64,000 bases of DNA from Effrenium voratum (Eukaryota > Sar > Dinophyceae > Suessiales > Symbiodiniaceae), in assembly GCA_963377175.1 (NCBI GenBank), contig CAUJNA010003494.1:599256-663255 (forward strand), given 5' to 3'. The position numbers and the translations under genes were made by a program. This document shows, piece by piece, positions 62,725-64,000 of this stretch. Numbering within the stretch: position 1 is the first letter of the stretch; every line of letters starts with the position of its first letter. The notes beneath the pieces were generated by a model that was not told the origin of the DNA, searched no databases, and saw nothing but the letters and a program-made list of their open reading frames with translations.

Positions 62725-63068
62725 TCTCGCTGGGATCAGGCCTTTTCGGCGAAGCACTGCCAGCACAAGGCTTCCTTGAGTTGATCTTGAACCGTCAGGT
62801 CACGCTTGAGTGCTTTCAGGACAACTCAGCTGTAATCCAAATCGTGGCTGCGGGCTATAGCCCCAAATTGCGACACCTCACGAAGACGGAGAAGATCGAA
62901 CTAGGTTCAGCTTATGAGGTCTTCGAAGATCCAAGTTGCAGACTCCTGTACATAGCAACGGACAAGCAGCGAGCGGATGTGTTTATTGCCGGTGTGCAAG
63001 TGGGACCATGCATTAAACCTACTCAACATGGCATCCTTAGGCTCAACTTGCAAAGTGCAACCTCGTGA
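62715..63068 (+). pseudogene. C-terminal remnant of copia RNase H
   Basis: The frame reads AEMISLGSGLFGEALPAQGF, ECFQDNSAVIQIVAAGYSPK, LRHLTKTEKIELG, YIATDKQRADVF. These correspond to the STAEAE, DN, RHL and AD[IV]F landmarks of copia RNase H. The conserved 'STAEAE' helix is cut: only its last residues survive, and the preceding bases belong to the protease linker. This fixes a deletion junction near 62,715 that removed integrase, RT and the RNase H N-terminus (about 3 kb in an intact relative). The fragment has no function alone. Confidence 0.8.
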
Positions 63069-63146
63069 AGCGGAAACGCTCCGAGGCCCGTAGGCAGTAT
63101 AGTTAAGTAACCATACTGGAGTCTGCGTAGGACACTTTCCGAGCGT

Positions 63147-63156
63147 GAGAAGGGGG
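63147..63156 (+). other. Polypurine tract
   Basis: GAGAAGGGGG directly precedes the AGAAGAATGCC start of the 3' LTR; the purine run continues into the LTR. Confidence 0.8.
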
Positions 63157-63430
63157 AGAAGAATGCCTCCTGCTGGAATCCACATTTTCCTGATGGTAGG
63201 TGGTGCATGCATGTCTAATTCAACCTTGCCCCCGGAATTCATGTTTGCTTGAACTGCCCTTTGAATCAGGTTTCCAGGGTTGACACTGATAACAAACATT
63301 CAGCTCGCCTTGGATGACTTGAATGCTTTGGCTCAAGACAAAAGCAGGTTGCGCGAGTGAAGCTTTCGGTGCCGCCATTGCACTTTTGGGCATACTCTTT
63401 ACTTGACTTGTCTTGATTCGTATTTCGTCT
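63157..63430 (+). repeat. 3' LTR (274 bp)
   Basis: Second copy of 57,997-58,270 with one substitution. Confidence 0.9.
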
Positions 63431-63435
63431 GTACT
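63431..63435. other. Target-site duplication GTACT, right
   Basis: Matches 57,992-57,996. Confidence 0.85.
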
Positions 63436-64000
63436 TCACCCATTTTCCGGGTGCGACGTCAAAGCCGAGCCATCGGCTGCCAAAGGGTCACTTTCCAGCT
63501 GCAGGCTGCACTACCTGGCCGGCAGCAGTGATGTCCCGGGGCCTGTGGTGGCCAGCGTGCCGCTGCTGGCGGGGGAAGAAAAGGGGGGGGGGAGGCACTG
63601 TTTTCGGACGTCTCGGCTTTGGTTTGGGTTGAAACCGCCATGAAATCACACAGCCCTGCAGAAAACTGCCCCCCAAACACGGCTCCTTTTGCATGGTCTA
63701 TTGTAGACTTTATACTTTTCGAAGGAAGGGGGTTGTGGTGGTAAATGAACAGCTCGGATCCACTCAGGAAGTGAGCCAAAGGGGTTCATGCAACCATTCT
63801 GTGGATGGACGAAATCCATTTCGCATCACTCAGAAACCTTTATGGGAGCCACTAAAATGGTGGGTGTCCTTTTGGTTTTCCTTCAAACCACCCAAAAAGG
63901 GTTCCCCAAATCTGGTCTGCACATGCAGAAAAGCTTGGTATGTACAGTGTTTTGCAAGCATTGGAGCTATACGCCCATCTGAGCACCCCTCCTGGAAAAA
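63436..64000. other. Flank of the second element, no gene seen
   Basis: Frames are short and overlap. A partial MITE family A copy begins at about 63,799 (CTGTGGATGGACGAAATCC followed by CATTTCGCATCACTCAG); its right end is not present. Confidence 0.5.

Larger units (their letters stand above)
57997..63430 (+). mobile_element. Non-autonomous copia-type LTR element with HAD-like ORF
   Basis: A 5,434-bp element with 274-bp LTRs (273 of 274 identical), GTACT target duplications, a PBS beginning GGTTATCAGCC after the 5' LTR and a polypurine tract GAGAAGGGGG before the 3' LTR. Coding order: HAD-phosphatase-like protein, coiled-coil/gag N-terminus, gag with CCCH finger, aspartic protease, then only the C-terminal end of a copia RNase H. 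Integrase, RT and most of RNase H are missing at a junction near 62,715. The near-identical LTRs show it moved recently, so enzymes were presumably supplied in trans by an intact relative. The LTR ends are AG...CT instead of TG...CA when the borders are set by the target duplication. Confidence 0.9.

Noticed and set aside
1..64000. tRNA, rRNA, snRNA genes, spliced-leader genes and CRISPR arrays
   Set aside because: Scanned by eye for tRNA B-box sequences, the 22-nt spliced leader and regular spacer arrays. Only the 11-base leader-like match in the LTRs and the tRNA-derived primer site were seen.

Overview
The window looks like nuclear DNA of a dinoflagellate, probably a Symbiodiniaceae/Suessiales-type genome, although the species cannot be named from sequence alone. 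The grounds are a spliced gene whose introns start with GC or GA instead of GT and end in AG|G, interstitial CCCTAAA telomere-type repeats, Ty1/copia elements of a dinoflagellate style, many short inverted-repeat elements inside introns, and exons of only 30-70 nt separated by kilobases.

Layout. Positions 1-12,480 hold mostly short repeats, a large decamer array and two weak exon-like blocks, one of them Q-rich on the minus strand. A complete gene for ribosomal protein eL15 (RPL15) runs on the plus strand from 12,495 to 37,920 in 12 exons. They join to 615 nt (204 codons plus stop), exactly the human eL15 length. Nine introns start with GC, two with GA, none with GT. Intron 2 carries interstitial telomeric repeats and microsatellites. 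Intron 6 (9,968 nt) contains an antisense 7,940-bp Ty1/copia element (21,657-29,596) with 107-bp LTRs, a 5-bp target duplication, a PBS matching the anticodon arm of initiator tRNA-Met, and a small methyltransferase-like domain between protease and integrase.

Downstream, on the same strand, two further genes of unknown function can be partly assembled. Gene W covers about 40,123-43,659 and ends in a stop. Gene X starts at 44,134 and begins with a small basic/hydrophobic module. Same-strand tandem order fits dinoflagellate gene organisation. More coding-like blocks lie at 38.5-39.0 and 52.7-53.3 kb but are not joined. A copia reverse-transcriptase fragment sits at 55,982-56,152.

At 57,997-63,430 lies a second LTR element, with 274-bp LTRs differing at one base and GTACT target duplications. 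It encodes a HAD-phosphatase-like protein, a coiled-coil/gag region, a CCCH zinc finger, an aspartic protease, and only the C-terminal end of RNase H. Integrase and reverse transcriptase have been deleted, so it looks like a recently mobilised non-autonomous derivative. At least six families of short repeats recur through introns and intergenic DNA, several with terminal inverted repeats.
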